From: an uncultured Collinsella sp.
Lineage (GTDB): Bacteria; Actinomycetota; Coriobacteriia; Coriobacteriales; Coriobacteriaceae
Length of the DNA stretch: 64,000 nt
Assembly (NCBI GenBank): GCA_902494345.1
Contig: CABUSV010000011.1
Coordinates: forward strand, 1-64,000
Direction: 5' to 3'
In this document: one piece after another, positions 7,297 to 16,300 of the stretch
Layout: each line of letters opens with the position of its first letter
How positions within the stretch are numbered: position 1 is the stretch's first letter
Notes under the pieces: generated by a model
The model's database searches: none
Told to the model about the DNA's origin: nothing
The model's input: the letters and a program-made list of their open reading frames with translations, nothing else
Program-made: the position numbers and the translations under genes

Positions 7297-8379
7297 CTAT
7301 CGCACGAAGTACCAGGGGCTTTCCTGTACGGTGGGTTCCAGCGCAATGCCGGTGCGTTCCTTAAACAGATCCATGTCCTGAGATTTTTCGGTCCACCACG
7401 CGTTGGGCTTAAAGGTCATGCTCTCAATGACATGACCGACAAACACACTGTTGCGCAGCTTGGAGAAGTCGGTGTTCATAATCAGGATGGACACGAGCAC
7501 CAGCACGATGCCCAGGACTTTAATCGCGCCGGCGGGCTCGGCGTAGACACCAATGCCCACCAGTACGGTGACGACCGTCTCGAATGACATTACGACGGGA
7601 ACTTTCGACGTCTCGAGCCCCATGGACAGACCCTGCATATATAAGACATAGGCCACGGCTGTAGGGATGAGTCCAAAACCAAAGAACAGCAGCAGCAGCT
7701 GTGGCGACATTGCCGCGGCGACATCTGGCCACGGAGCCGCGATAGCCGCCATAACCGCACCGCCAAAAACAAGGCCCCAAAACGTGACAGCCAGCGGGTG
7801 GACCGTCTTGGTTGCTATCCGGCTAAACACCGCGAGCGACGCGCCACAAAAGCCCGCGATCACGCCCGACGTGACGCCCCAAACCGAAAAATGGAAACCG
7901 GAAAGGTCGCCATTGGTCACTGCAAGTACACAGCCACCGATATTAAAAGCGATGGCAACGAGCTTGTTGGGAGTCACATCCTCGCGATAAAGCACGCGGC
8001 CGAGCATGACGCCAAACACCGGCGAGGTGTAGAGCAGCACCGAGGCCGTGGACATGCCCACCTCGCCCATGCACTCGTAATAAAGCGTGTTAGCGGTGGC
8101 GAGGCCGATAATGCCAAGAAGCGCACAGGGAACAAGCTCTTTAGGACTTGCCTTGAACAGTGCCAGGGGACCCGATGCTTTTCCCTCACGATCGCCTCCC
8201 TGGCAACCCATGAACGCCAAGACCGGAGCCATTAAGACGGCACCGGACAACAGGCGAAAGGCCGCCATGCTCTGAGACGAAACACCCATGGCCGAGATGC
8301 CGTTTACAAAGATTCCGATGCTGCCCCACATAAGCGCGGCGATCAGCACTAGCACATAGCCCAGATTGCTTTTCTTCAA
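7297..8379 (-). CDS. EamA/DMT-family transporter, possible amino acid exporter
   Basis: A membrane transporter of about 360 aa with two EamA repeats (about ten hydrophobic segments up to residue ~300). Members export amino acids or other metabolites. The tail of about 55 hydrophilic residues (from NTDFSKLR to SPWYFVR) is unusual for the family. The start is taken as TTG at 8377-8379, which has GAGGAGG 5 nt upstream; a GTG 12 codons earlier has no ribosome site and falls in the operator. It lies between the PTS operon and the second SIS gene, so export of lysine released by a deglycase is an attractive but unproven role. Confidence 0.85.
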   Translation of the reverse strand: MKKSNLGYVLVLIAALMWGSIGIFVNGISAMGVSSQSMAAFRLLSGAVLMAPVLAFMGCQGGDREGKASGPLALFKASPKELVPCALLGIIGLATANTLYYECMGEVGMSTASVLLYTSPVFGVMLGRVLYREDVTPNKLVAIAFNIGGCVLAVTNGDLSGFHFSVWGVTSGVIAGFCGASLAVFSRIATKTVHPLAVTFWGLVFGGAVMAAIAAPWPDVAAAMSPQLLLLFFGFGLIPTAVAYVLYMQGLSMGLETSKVPVVMSFETVVTVLVGIGVYAEPAGAIKVLGIVLVLVSILIMNTDFSKLRNSVFVGHVIESMTFKPNAWWTEKSQDMDLFKERTGIALEPTVQESPWYFVR

Positions 8380-8417
8380 CGCAGCCTCCTCGGTATTGTT
8401 TCCAATATGTTTCACAC

Positions 8418-8432
8418 TACGTTATAGTCGTT
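8418..8432. promoter_or_regulatory. Putative GntR operator of the EamA gene
   Basis: TACGT-N5-TCGTT resembles the two better ACGT-N5-ACGT dyads at 996 and 7146, with one changed base. It lies about 40 bp upstream of the proposed TTG start, where a promoter is expected. Confidence 0.4.
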
Positions 8433-8489
8433 ATATACATTTTTCAAGACACAAATCGGCAGACGGGAAAATCTGCTTCCCCACATACT

Positions 8490-8540
8490 CATTGGGACGC
8501 TCCCGAATGACTAGTCATTTAAGAACGTCCCCAACGTCTA
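8490..8540. repeat. REP-like extragenic repeat
   Basis: GGGACGCTCCC and GAACGTCCCC flank a GACTAGTC palindrome. It is a partial member of the GGGGAC/GTCCCC repeat group. It is found between the EamA promoter and structured element copy B. Confidence 0.4.
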
Positions 8541-8565
8541 AGGCGCCGCTGGTTGAGCATAAGTC

Positions 8566-8710
8566 AGCGAGCGGGCCGCATTTGAGGCAAGGTGACGTGA
8601 AACGAAAGGGCGCTGACCTTCTGGTCGCGCCCTTGAAGTTGAACGTCAGATTGCCCAAATGCGGCCCGCGCAGCGTCGAGCCGTTACGCGGTTTGGTAAA
8701 ACCGCGTAAC
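8566..8710. repeat. Structured conserved-core element, copy B
   Basis: A 14-bp perfect outer stem (8571-8584 with 8656-8669) encloses the same 16-nt blocks as copy A, GCAAGGTGACGTGAAA (8587-8602) and TTGAACGTCAGATTGC (8639-8654). AGCGA precedes the stem and GCAGCGTCGA follows it, as in copy A. A 12-bp hairpin (8683-8694 with 8699-8710) reaches the stop codon of the SIS gene. The outer stem and the apical hairpin share no sequence with copy A yet pair perfectly. It fills most of the 330-bp gap between the EamA and SIS genes. Confidence 0.7.
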
Positions 8711-9702
8711 TAATACTCAAGCTTCCACATGTAGCGGCGCGTCATGTAGTCCTTGTGGGTGACGGCAGAGAGTGCACGCATGTAGACGTTGTTGAGGATC
8801 GGGGCAAAGATCAGGTGGTTGAAGTACTCGCTCACGCTGTCCTTGATGTCGTTGAGGCCGAGCTCCTTGGCGTCGAGCTGATAGACGCGCTCGCCACCGT
8901 ACTGGTTGACAAAGCGGATGCCGCGCTCGTCGTTGCAGCGGCTGCGGCCGACGCTGATGAGCTGGAACAGCGAGGTGCGCTTGTCCAGGATCTCGAAGGG
9001 GCCATGGAAGAAATCGCAGGTGTTGATGGTGCAAGAGTCGATCTGCAGCATCTCCTGCACGTTGCAGATGCTAAAGACGTAGGCGGCACCAAAGAGCGGA
9101 CCCTGAGCCATGACGTTGATGCAGGGCTTGTCGGCGTTCTGCTCGGCCCACTTGGCAGCAAGCGGACGGGTGTACTCGACGGCCTTGCGATAGATGGGAT
9201 CGACCAAGTCGAAGGCGGCCATGGCAGTCTCGTACTCGGCATAGCCCTCGGTCTGCTGCGTAAGCTCCATGGCGATCATGGTCACGACGGCGGAGTTGGT
9301 GCGGCCCATGCAGGACTCGTCGACGGCCAGGCTGTCGTACTGGATCTTGTAGTCGCAGACCTCGGTGAGGCCGGACTCGTCAACATAGATGGCGATGGTG
9401 CTGGCGCCGTGGTCCTTGGCGACCTGGGCGGCGACGATGGTCTCCTTGGTGCCGCGCATGGACACGACGACGGCCAGGGTGTTCTCGTTGACATAGGCAG
9501 GCGTGGCGTGCACGAACTCGTTGCTGGTGTAGCTGGAGCTCACGACCTGCGTGGCCTCGTGCTCCATAAAGTACTGGGCAGGATAGTTGCCGCCGTTGGA
9601 TCCGCCAGCGCCAATCCACACGACGCGCTTGATGCCGCCCTTGTCTGCCTTGTCAGCCAAAACCTGGGAGACGACATCCTTAACCTGTTCCTGAGTAGTC
9701 AT
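8710..9702 (-). CDS. SIS-domain protein, FrlB-like deglycase paralogue
   Basis: A 330-aa protein with two SIS domains. Family features are WIGAGGSNGGNYPAQYF, the loop VVSMRGTKET, CDFFHGPFEI and the C-terminal TRRYMWKLEY, shared with the SIS protein at 3331. It probably acts on a phosphorylated sugar or sugar amine made by the PTS. It is divergently transcribed from the GntR gene at 9908 across a 205-bp region with three matching 8-bp sites, so that regulator probably controls it. A pair of SIS deglycases with a mannose-type PTS is the arrangement of Salmonella gfr, where the two act on glucoselysine- and fructoselysine-6-phosphate. The substrate here is inferred. Confidence 0.85.
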   Translation of the reverse strand: MTTQEQVKDVVSQVLADKADKGGIKRVVWIGAGGSNGGNYPAQYFMEHEATQVVSSSYTSNEFVHATPAYVNENTLAVVVSMRGTKETIVAAQVAKDHGASTIAIYVDESGLTEVCDYKIQYDSLAVDESCMGRTNSAVVTMIAMELTQQTEGYAEYETAMAAFDLVDPIYRKAVEYTRPLAAKWAEQNADKPCINVMAQGPLFGAAYVFSICNVQEMLQIDSCTINTCDFFHGPFEILDKRTSLFQLISVGRSRCNDERGIRFVNQYGGERVYQLDAKELGLNDIKDSVSEYFNHLIFAPILNNVYMRALSAVTHKDYMTRRYMWKLEY

Positions 9703-9740
9703 CGTGCATCAGCCTTTCTTCTCGTTTGATGCTCTCGATG

Positions 9741-9891
9741 GCATACAAGTTACATACATGTTTTGGTTATGTCGACTAGTTGTATGCTATATTTGTCTTA
9801 GAAATTTTGCTGGTAAGGTTTTCGATTGTTCGTTACCAGCAGTTTTGTTCTTGTATTGAATACATGCTTGCTTAGTTAGGCATACAAGTTA
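9741..9891. promoter_or_regulatory. Divergent promoter region with three GCATACAA operator-like sites
   Basis: GCATACAAGTTA occurs at 9741-9752 and again at 9880-9891. An inverted relative (TTGTATGC, 9780-9787) lies between them. The region separates the SIS gene at 8710 and the GntR gene at 9908, so the sites are probable operators of that GntR protein, acting on both genes. Confidence 0.5.
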
Positions 9892-9907
9892 GATATAGGT
9901 TGGCAAT

Positions 9908-10630
9908 ATGAGCGTCTCATCTAAAAAGAAACTAAGCCAATACGAGCGCTTGGCGGGCATGCTGCGCGACCGCATCGCCGCCGGCACCTACGCGCGCGGA
10001 GACAAGCTGCCGTCCGAGATGGAACTCATGGACGAATCGGGGCTGTCGCGCAGCACCGTGCGCCATGCCCTTAAGGTGCTCGTTGATGAGGGCCTGGTTC
10101 GCACCGAGCGCGGACGTGGTGCCTTTGTGGCCGACACGCCCGCGCTCCACGAGAACAACCTGGTGTTTTCGAGCTATACCAAGCAGGTCGAAGGCCAGGG
10201 CATGAAGCCCACCACGCGCACCGTGGACTCGGGCTTTACCAAGGCGGGCGGCAGCATAGCTAAGTTCTTTGATGCCGCCGTGGGCAGCAAGCTCGTCAAA
10301 CTTGTCCGTCTGCGTTATCTGGACGATGCGCCGCTGTGCCTGGAGACCACCTATCTACCACCGAGCTTTGAGGCACTCATCGATCGCGATATCAACGGTT
10401 CGCTCTACGCCACGCTGCGACAGGAGTTCCATCGCGCACCGGCACAGGGGCATAAGACCTTTGAGGTGTGCTACGCCTCGCAAAACGAGGCGTTTTTGCT
10501 CAACGTTGAGCGCGGGCAGGCGCTGATCCTGATCACCGACTACGTCTACGACACCGACGGCCGCCCGCTCCACGTCTCCAAGCGCATCCAGCGCACCGAC
10601 CGCGCCAAATACACCGAACCCATCGGCTAA
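9908..10630 (+). CDS. GntR/HutC-family transcriptional regulator
   Basis: A 240-aa regulator with an N-terminal winged helix (about 10-80, including PSEMELMDESGLSRSTVRHALKVL split across the recognition helix) and a C-terminal UTRA effector domain (about 95-235). It is divergent from the SIS deglycase gene. Three similar 8-bp sites in the shared intergenic region are its likely operators, and the last of them ends 16 bp before its own start codon, which suggests autorepression. It shares only family-level similarity with the GntR protein at 239. The effector is probably a phosphorylated intermediate, by analogy with the family. Confidence 0.92.
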   Translation: MSVSSKKKLSQYERLAGMLRDRIAAGTYARGDKLPSEMELMDESGLSRSTVRHALKVLVDEGLVRTERGRGAFVADTPALHENNLVFSSYTKQVEGQGMKPTTRTVDSGFTKAGGSIAKFFDAAVGSKLVKLVRLRYLDDAPLCLETTYLPPSFEALIDRDINGSLYATLRQEFHRAPAQGHKTFEVCYASQNEAFLLNVERGQALILITDYVYDTDGRPLHVSKRIQRTDRAKYTEPIG

Positions 10631-10638
10631 CCAACACC

Positions 10639-10679
10639 AAAACCACCACAAAGGGGACAGGCACCTTTGTGGTGGTTTT
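10639..10679. terminator. Bidirectional terminator built from a REP-like palindrome
   Basis: A 16-bp perfect stem (10639-10654 with 10664-10679) has A and T runs at its two ends, so it can stop transcription from both sides. The loop carries GGACAGGCA, the GGGGACAGGCACC motif of a common extragenic repeat type. It serves the convergent GntR and GNAT genes and overlaps the GNAT stop codon. Confidence 0.85.
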
Positions 10680-11259
10680 AGGCGAAGAGGTCGGGGAACC
10701 AGGTTGGTTTGGGTTGGTTGGGTGTGCGCTCGGCCAGGACCAGCTCCATCCAGCACATGTCGTACCAGCGGCCGAACTTTTGGGCGCAGCGGTCGAAGGT
10801 GCCCACCAGGCGATATCCCATATGGGCATGGAAATCCTGGCTGTTGTGCGTCAGGTACTCGTCGTCCTTGTCGTGCGGCACGGCGATGAGCGCACACATG
10901 CTGGTGATGCCCATCGCGATCAAACACTGCTTGAGCGCATCGTGCAGTTTGCGCCCCAGCCCGCCGTGGCGCACGTCGCGCGCCAGGTAGATCGACGTCT
11001 CGACCGACCAGTCGTATGCCTCGCGGCTGTTGAGCGGACTCACATAGGCATAGCCTACCGGACACCCGTCCAGCTCCATCACCAGATACGGATAGCGCTT
11101 GAGCGTACGCTCGATGCGCCCGGCGAACTCCTCAACGCTCGGCACCTCGTATTCACAGGTAATCGCCGTCTGGCGCACATACGGCTCATAGATGGCAAGC
11201 AACGCCGGTGCGTCTTCGGGCGTCGCCAGGCGAATCGTCGGCTCGGACATCTCGGTCAT
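10678..11259 (-). CDS. GNAT-family N-acetyltransferase (phosphinothricin acetyltransferase-like)
   Basis: A 193-aa cytoplasmic acetyltransferase. The order of elements is that of the Pat/YncA branch: EPYVRQTAITCEYEVPS near the N terminus, the acetyl-CoA pyrophosphate loop RHGGLGRKLHDAL, then HNSQDFHAHMGYRLVGTFDRCAQKFGRWYDMCWME split across the C-terminal core. Members acetylate amino-group toxins or amino acids such as methionine sulfoximine. The start at 11259 follows AGAAGGG at short spacing; an earlier TTG has none. A terminator lies on each side, so it is probably monocistronic. Confidence 0.88.
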   Translation of the reverse strand: MTEMSEPTIRLATPEDAPALLAIYEPYVRQTAITCEYEVPSVEEFAGRIERTLKRYPYLVMELDGCPVGYAYVSPLNSREAYDWSVETSIYLARDVRHGGLGRKLHDALKQCLIAMGITSMCALIAVPHDKDDEYLTHNSQDFHAHMGYRLVGTFDRCAQKFGRWYDMCWMELVLAERTPNQPKPTWFPDLFA

Positions 11260-11284
11260 ACAACCCTTCTCCCTCAAAAACAAA

Positions 11285-11318
11285 GGCCGCCTTGCGCCAA
11301 ACCCAGCGCAAGGCGGCC
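11285..11318 (-). terminator. Rho-independent terminator of the threonine aldolase gene
   Basis: A 13-bp perfect stem (11285-11297 with 11306-11318), with TTTGTTTTT after it on the minus strand, 19 bp past the aldolase stop codon. Confidence 0.9.
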
Positions 11319-11336
11319 CCTCGTCATTACATCAGG

Positions 11337-12362
11337 CTACAGAACCGCCGCCAACGCGTCGATATCCTCCTGCGTCGTGGCCCAGCTGGTGCAAAAACGC
11401 ACCACCGTGTGGGTCTCGTCGTACTTTTCCCAGTACTCGATCGAGGCATGCTCGCGAATGCGGGCCATGTCCTCGTTGGGCAGAATCACAAATTGCTGGT
11501 TTGTGGGCGTCTCCAAGAAGAACTGGTAGCCGCGCTCGTGCAGCACGCGGCGCAGCGCCTGAGCCGTCTCAATCGCCTGCCGACCAATCTCAAAATACAG
11601 GCCGTCGGTAAAGAGCGCCTCAAACTGCACGCCCGTCAGGCGACCCTTGGCCAGCAACGCACCGTGCTGCTTAATGCGCGGAATGGGATGCGCCGGAGCG
11701 CGCATGCCGCAAAACACCACGGCCTCGCCGCAAAGCGCGCCGCACTTGGTGCCGCCGATGTAGAACACGTCACACAGCTGCGCCAGCTCGGGCAGGGTAA
11801 TGTCGCACTCATCGGCCGCCAGCGCATAGGCCAGGCGGGCGCCATCCACAAACAGCGGAATCTCGCGCTTCTGGCACACCGCGTGAATCGCCGCGAGCTC
11901 GGCCTTGGAGTACAGCGTGCCGTACTCGGTCGATAGGCTCACATACACGGCACCCGGGAACACCGTGTGCTCGTAGCTCTCGTTTTCGTAGAACACCTGG
12001 ATATAGTTCTCGAGGTCCTCGGCGTGCATCTTGCCCTCGTAGCCGGGAATGGTGAGCACCTTGTGGCCGCCAAACTCGATAGCGCCCGCCTCATGGCAGG
12101 CGACGTGGCCAGTCTCGGCAGCAACGACGCCCTCGTAGGGCGCAAGCAGCATGTCGATCACCGTCGCGTTGGCCTGCGTGCCGCCCACCAGAAAAAACAC
12201 GTCGGCATCGGGGGCCTGACAGGCCTCGCGGATAAGCTGCTTGGCACGCTCGGTGTGCGCATCGGTACCGTAGCCGGGCTGCGGCTCCATATTGGTGTCG
12301 ACGAGCGCCTGCAGCACTGCCGGATGTGCGCCGTTGGAATAGTCGTTGTTAAACGCGAGCAT
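11337..12362 (-). CDS. Low-specificity threonine aldolase / beta-eliminating lyase
   Basis: A 341-aa PLP enzyme of fold type I that cleaves L-threonine or allo-threonine to glycine and acetaldehyde. Visible features are FNNDYSNGAHPAVLQAL at the N terminus, GGTQANATVIDMLL (cofactor phosphate region), VDGARLAYAL (Asp that contacts the pyridine nitrogen) and IGGTKCGALCGE with the Schiff-base lysine. The start at 12362 is preceded by GAGAGGA, and a longer frame has no ribosome site. It lies 45 bp after the PAP2 gene and may be co-transcribed with it, although no functional link is evident. Confidence 0.92.
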   Translation of the reverse strand: MLAFNNDYSNGAHPAVLQALVDTNMEPQPGYGTDAHTERAKQLIREACQAPDADVFFLVGGTQANATVIDMLLAPYEGVVAAETGHVACHEAGAIEFGGHKVLTIPGYEGKMHAEDLENYIQVFYENESYEHTVFPGAVYVSLSTEYGTLYSKAELAAIHAVCQKREIPLFVDGARLAYALAADECDITLPELAQLCDVFYIGGTKCGALCGEAVVFCGMRAPAHPIPRIKQHGALLAKGRLTGVQFEALFTDGLYFEIGRQAIETAQALRRVLHERGYQFFLETPTNQQFVILPNEDMARIREHASIEYWEKYDETHTVVRFCTSWATTQEDIDALAAVL

Positions 12363-12407
12363 GGCAATCCTCTCTAGCCGGGCACGGGCCCGATGATTCA
12401 AACGGGG

Positions 12408-13271
12408 CTATTGTACGCCGTTGGGATAGGCAATGCGCGCGGCAAGGCACTCAAGTGCCAGTACCAGGGCAAAGCCGCAGCTCACGTCGCTCAAAAAGTG
12501 CGCTCCGATCACGATACGGCCAAAGGCGACGAGCGCCGCGACCACAGCCGCCGCCCAAAAGATCACGCGGCGACGCGAAGGTTTTTCCTTAAAGGCTGCC
12601 GCGGGAAGCCCGGCGAGCATAAGGCCGATCGCCGCATGCGCGGTGTGCCCGCTCGCGAACGACTTGAACCCGTCCTTGATCACGCCGGCGGCGATATAGG
12701 TCCACTTGTCGGGATTGCCGATTACCCACCACGGCTGAAAATTGAGCCCCGGCGTGACCTCGATCACGCGCATGCGCGGGCGCGACCACAGCGGCTTGAC
12801 GATCACGTTGAGGATAATGGCCTGAGCGACCCACACGGCAAGTACCATCAACGCCCAGCGCGTAAGCTCGTCGGGCGCGGTGTCGCGCGTAAGGCGATAG
12901 GCAATAACGTTAACCGCAATGACCAGCACAAACGTCAGCACCAGCTGAAACGCGATGAGCTTGCCGCCGACGCGCAGCGATCCGATAATCTCGTAGCCGA
13001 CCAGACCCACGTTGATCAAAACGCCCAGCGCAGCGAGCCATTTGCTCCCCCTGGAATCGGGGCGTGCCGAGCGCACGAGCATAACGCCCGCGATGCTCGC
13101 CGTCAGCTCGAACGGCAGCTCGCCAGCCGCCTCGACAAAGCGGCCGTACATGCTGCCGATGTTGAACAGCGCACTCGAGATCTGATAATCGAAGAAGCTG
13201 CCCACGCCCAGACAAAGACACAGGACAACCGCGATAATGGCGACATCTTTTTTATAGATGTATCCGAACAT
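12408..13271 (-). CDS. PAP2-family membrane phosphatase
   Basis: A 287-aa integral membrane lipid phosphatase. The three acid-phosphatase motifs are visible: K159-to-P165 (VKPLWSRPRMR), S207-G208-H209 in SFASGHTAHA, and R252-to-D262 in RIVIGAHFLSD. Residues 1-155 add four or five extra transmembrane segments before the catalytic core. Likely substrates are phosphatidic acid or undecaprenyl pyrophosphate. AAAGGAAAG precedes the ATG. It follows mfd at 56 bp, but a short remnant of the structured element flank (TTTGCAGCGTCGAC at 13311-13324) lies between them. Confidence 0.9.
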   Translation of the reverse strand: MFGYIYKKDVAIIAVVLCLCLGVGSFFDYQISSALFNIGSMYGRFVEAAGELPFELTASIAGVMLVRSARPDSRGSKWLAALGVLINVGLVGYEIIGSLRVGGKLIAFQLVLTFVLVIAVNVIAYRLTRDTAPDELTRWALMVLAVWVAQAIILNVIVKPLWSRPRMRVIEVTPGLNFQPWWVIGNPDKWTYIAAGVIKDGFKSFASGHTAHAAIGLMLAGLPAAAFKEKPSRRRVIFWAAAVVAALVAFGRIVIGAHFLSDVSCGFALVLALECLAARIAYPNGVQ

Positions 13272-13310
13272 GCTTTCCTTTCGATGGAACCAGAGTGTCC
13301 AAATGGGGTG

Positions 13311-13324
13311 TTTGCAGCGTCGAC
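13311..13324. repeat. Remnant flank of the structured conserved-core element
   Basis: TTTGCAGCGTCGAC is identical to 191-204, the junction of the outer stem and the 3' flank in copy A. No partner stem or 16-nt core block is present here, so it is either a decayed copy or an independent use of the flank sequence. It ends 4 bp before the mfd stop codon. Confidence 0.35.
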
Positions 13325-13327
13325 TCG

Positions 13328-16300
13328 CTAGTCATCATCACTGGCGCCCAGCTGCTGCAGCAGCATGAGTGCCGCGGCCACCGGGCCGGTGCCGTCGTTG
13401 GCGTCGAGGCCGCGGCCCAGGCCGCTGCCCGCGCCGGCGCCCGCCTTGTAGGGCACCGACAGCTTGCGGCTCTTGGGAAAGTTCACCGCGCCATAGCGGG
13501 TCTTAAGCTCAAAGGCCACCTTCTTGGGCACGTCGACACCCAAAAACGTGATGCGACCACCGCTGAGCGTGACGCTCTCGAGCCCCAGGCGCTCGCCGCG
13601 AATGCGGATTCGTGCGCGATTGAACAGGTTGAGTCCTGCCAACGGCAGCTCGCCATGCGCGGCCTCGGTCTCTTCTTGCACCTCGTCGATACTCTCCAGG
13701 TCCTCGGCTGCCGCGAGCTTGCGGTACACGAGCACGCGCTGGTCCACCGCCGGTAGGTACTCCTCGGACAAGAAGTAATCGGCCGGCAGGTTGATGCCCA
13801 CGCTCGCCGCCTCCACACCGGCATCGTCATCGCCGCGCGCCTCGGCCACGGCCTGTCCCAGCATCTGCGTAAACAGGTCAAAGCCCACACTCGACAGGTT
13901 GCCGTGCTGCTCGGCGCCCATGAGCGAGCCGGCGCCGCGGATCTCCAGGTCGCGCATGGCGATGCGCATGCCGCTGCCCAAGTCCTGGAACTCGGAGAGT
14001 GCGGTCAGGCGCGCCGTCGCCTCCTCGGTGAGCGGCAGCTCGCCCGGGAACATAAAGTACGCGTAGGCCTGCGTGGCAGAGCGACCCACGCGGCCCTTAA
14101 GCTGGTAGAGCTGTGCCAGACCTAGACGCTGCGAGTCCTCGATGATGAGCGTGTTGGCCGTTGCGTTATCGATGCCGCTCTCCACGATGGTCGTGGCGAT
14201 GAGCACGTCGATCTTCTTGGTCGCGAACTCGATCATCACGTCCTCGACCTCGCGTGGGCTCATCTTGCCGTGTGCCACACCCACGCGCGCCTCGGGCGCG
14301 GCCTCGTGCACGCGCGCCACGGCGTCGTCGATGGTCTTGACGCGGTTGGACACGTAATACACCTGACCGCCGCGGCCCACCTCCAGGCGAATCGCCGCAC
14401 TCACCACGTCGGGGTCGTACTCCCCCACGTGCACGATCACGGGACGACGCCCGGTCGGCGGTGTGGTGATCAGGCTCATGTCGCGCACGCCGCTCGTGGC
14501 CATCTGCATGGTACGCGGGATGGGCGTTGCCGAAAGCGTAAGCACGTCAATCTGCTCGCGCAGGTTTTTGAGCTGCTCCTTGTGCTGCACGCCAAAGCGC
14601 TGTTCCTCGTCGATGATCACCAGGCCCAGGTTCTTGGGGTTCACATCGGCCGAAAGCAGACGATGCGTGCCGATGAGCGCATCGATCGCGCCTTCGGCAA
14701 ACGCTTTGAGCGCGCGCTTTTGCTGCGCCGGCGTGCGGAAGCGGCTGAGCACCTCGACCTCCAGGCCAAACGGGGCAAAGCGCTCAAAGAACGTCTCGTA
14801 GTGCTGCTGGGCCAGAATGGTCGTGGGGCAGAGCACCATGACTTGGCGGCCGGAGTCCACGCACTTAAACGCTGCGCGCAGGGCGACCTCGGTCTTGCCA
14901 AAGCCCACGTCGCCGCACAGCAGGCGGTCCATGGGCTTGGGCGCCTCCATGTCGGCCTTGATGTCGGCGATAGCCTCCAGCTGGTCGCGTGTCTCGTCGT
15001 AGGGGAAGCTCTGCTCCATCTCGATCTGCTCGGGCGTATCGGGCGGACAGGCGATACCGGTAATCGACGAGCGGCGCGTGTACAGGTCGACCAAGTCAAA
15101 TGCCAGCTTTTTGGCATTCTTGCGCGCTTTGTTGGTAGCCCGCGTCCAGTCGGCGGTGTTGAGCCTGGTCAAGCGCGGTTTATCACCGTCGGGACCAACG
15201 TAGCGCGTAATGCGGTCAACCTGCTCCAGTGGCACGTAGAGCTTGTCGCCATCGGCATATTCCAGCAAAAAGTAGTCGCGCTCCTTGCCGCCCACTTCCT
15301 GGCGCGCGATCTCGCTAAAGAGCGCGATGCCGTGGGTAGCGTGCACCACGTAGTCGCCCGGTTTAAACGGGAAGGTGATCTGCGTAATGTCAACCTTGCG
15401 GCGACTGCGCGCGCGGTTGGCATCCATGCGGGCGTTGAGGTCGGCGATCGAGAACACGGCCAAATTGGCGTCGGGCACCACCACGCCCTGCGGCAGGGCA
15501 GCGTCCACAAAGGTCACGCGCCCGCGCGAGATGGTGGGCACGGCGGCGCCGGCGGCAGCCTGCGCGGCGCCCGCCTCGAGCGAGCGGGCGTTGAGCGCAT
15601 CGGCCTTACGCTCGCGAATGGAAGCATGGGCCTCCTGGCGTGCGGCACGGTCGGCGGAATCCGCCGCTGCCACGCGCACGCGGTCGCCGATAGCGCCGGC
15701 ATTTTCGGGCGCCGCGGTCAGCGATTCCTCAAAGGTAATGCCCTCGTCGCCAAAGGTGAGCTCCATCGACTCGCGCGCGCCGCGGTCGGGAATGGCAAAC
15801 ACGCAGGCATAGCGCTTGCCCACGACCTCCTGGATGCGCGTCATAAAACGGTTGTCCGAGCCTGCGATGGCAGGCTGCTCAATCTTGAGCTCTGCCGTAA
15901 CCGCACCGCCGGCACGGATGAGGCTCACATAGTTCAGGCGTTGCTGGGAACCAAAGTCGAGTTGCTGGGCACGCACGTACAGGCCGTCCAGACGGTCGAC
16001 CCCCGCCTCGCCGGCACGTGCCTCGATATCCTCGTAGGCGCGCAGGCAATCGTCGAACAGCGAGCGTGGCTCGGACAGCACCACGAGCGCCTTGCCGCTC
16101 ACATGCGACAGCGGACTCACGGTCTGGCCGTACATCACCGGCAAAAAGCGGTCGAGCTCGGGCGTGACGATGCGCGCATCCACCATCTCGAGCAGTGCCG
16201 CCAGCTTACTGTCGTCCTGGCTGGCGCGGTAGAGCGCCACGTGCATGTTGTGGACGGCGTCGTCAGTGAGTGCGAGCTCGCGACAGGGGAAGATCTCGAT

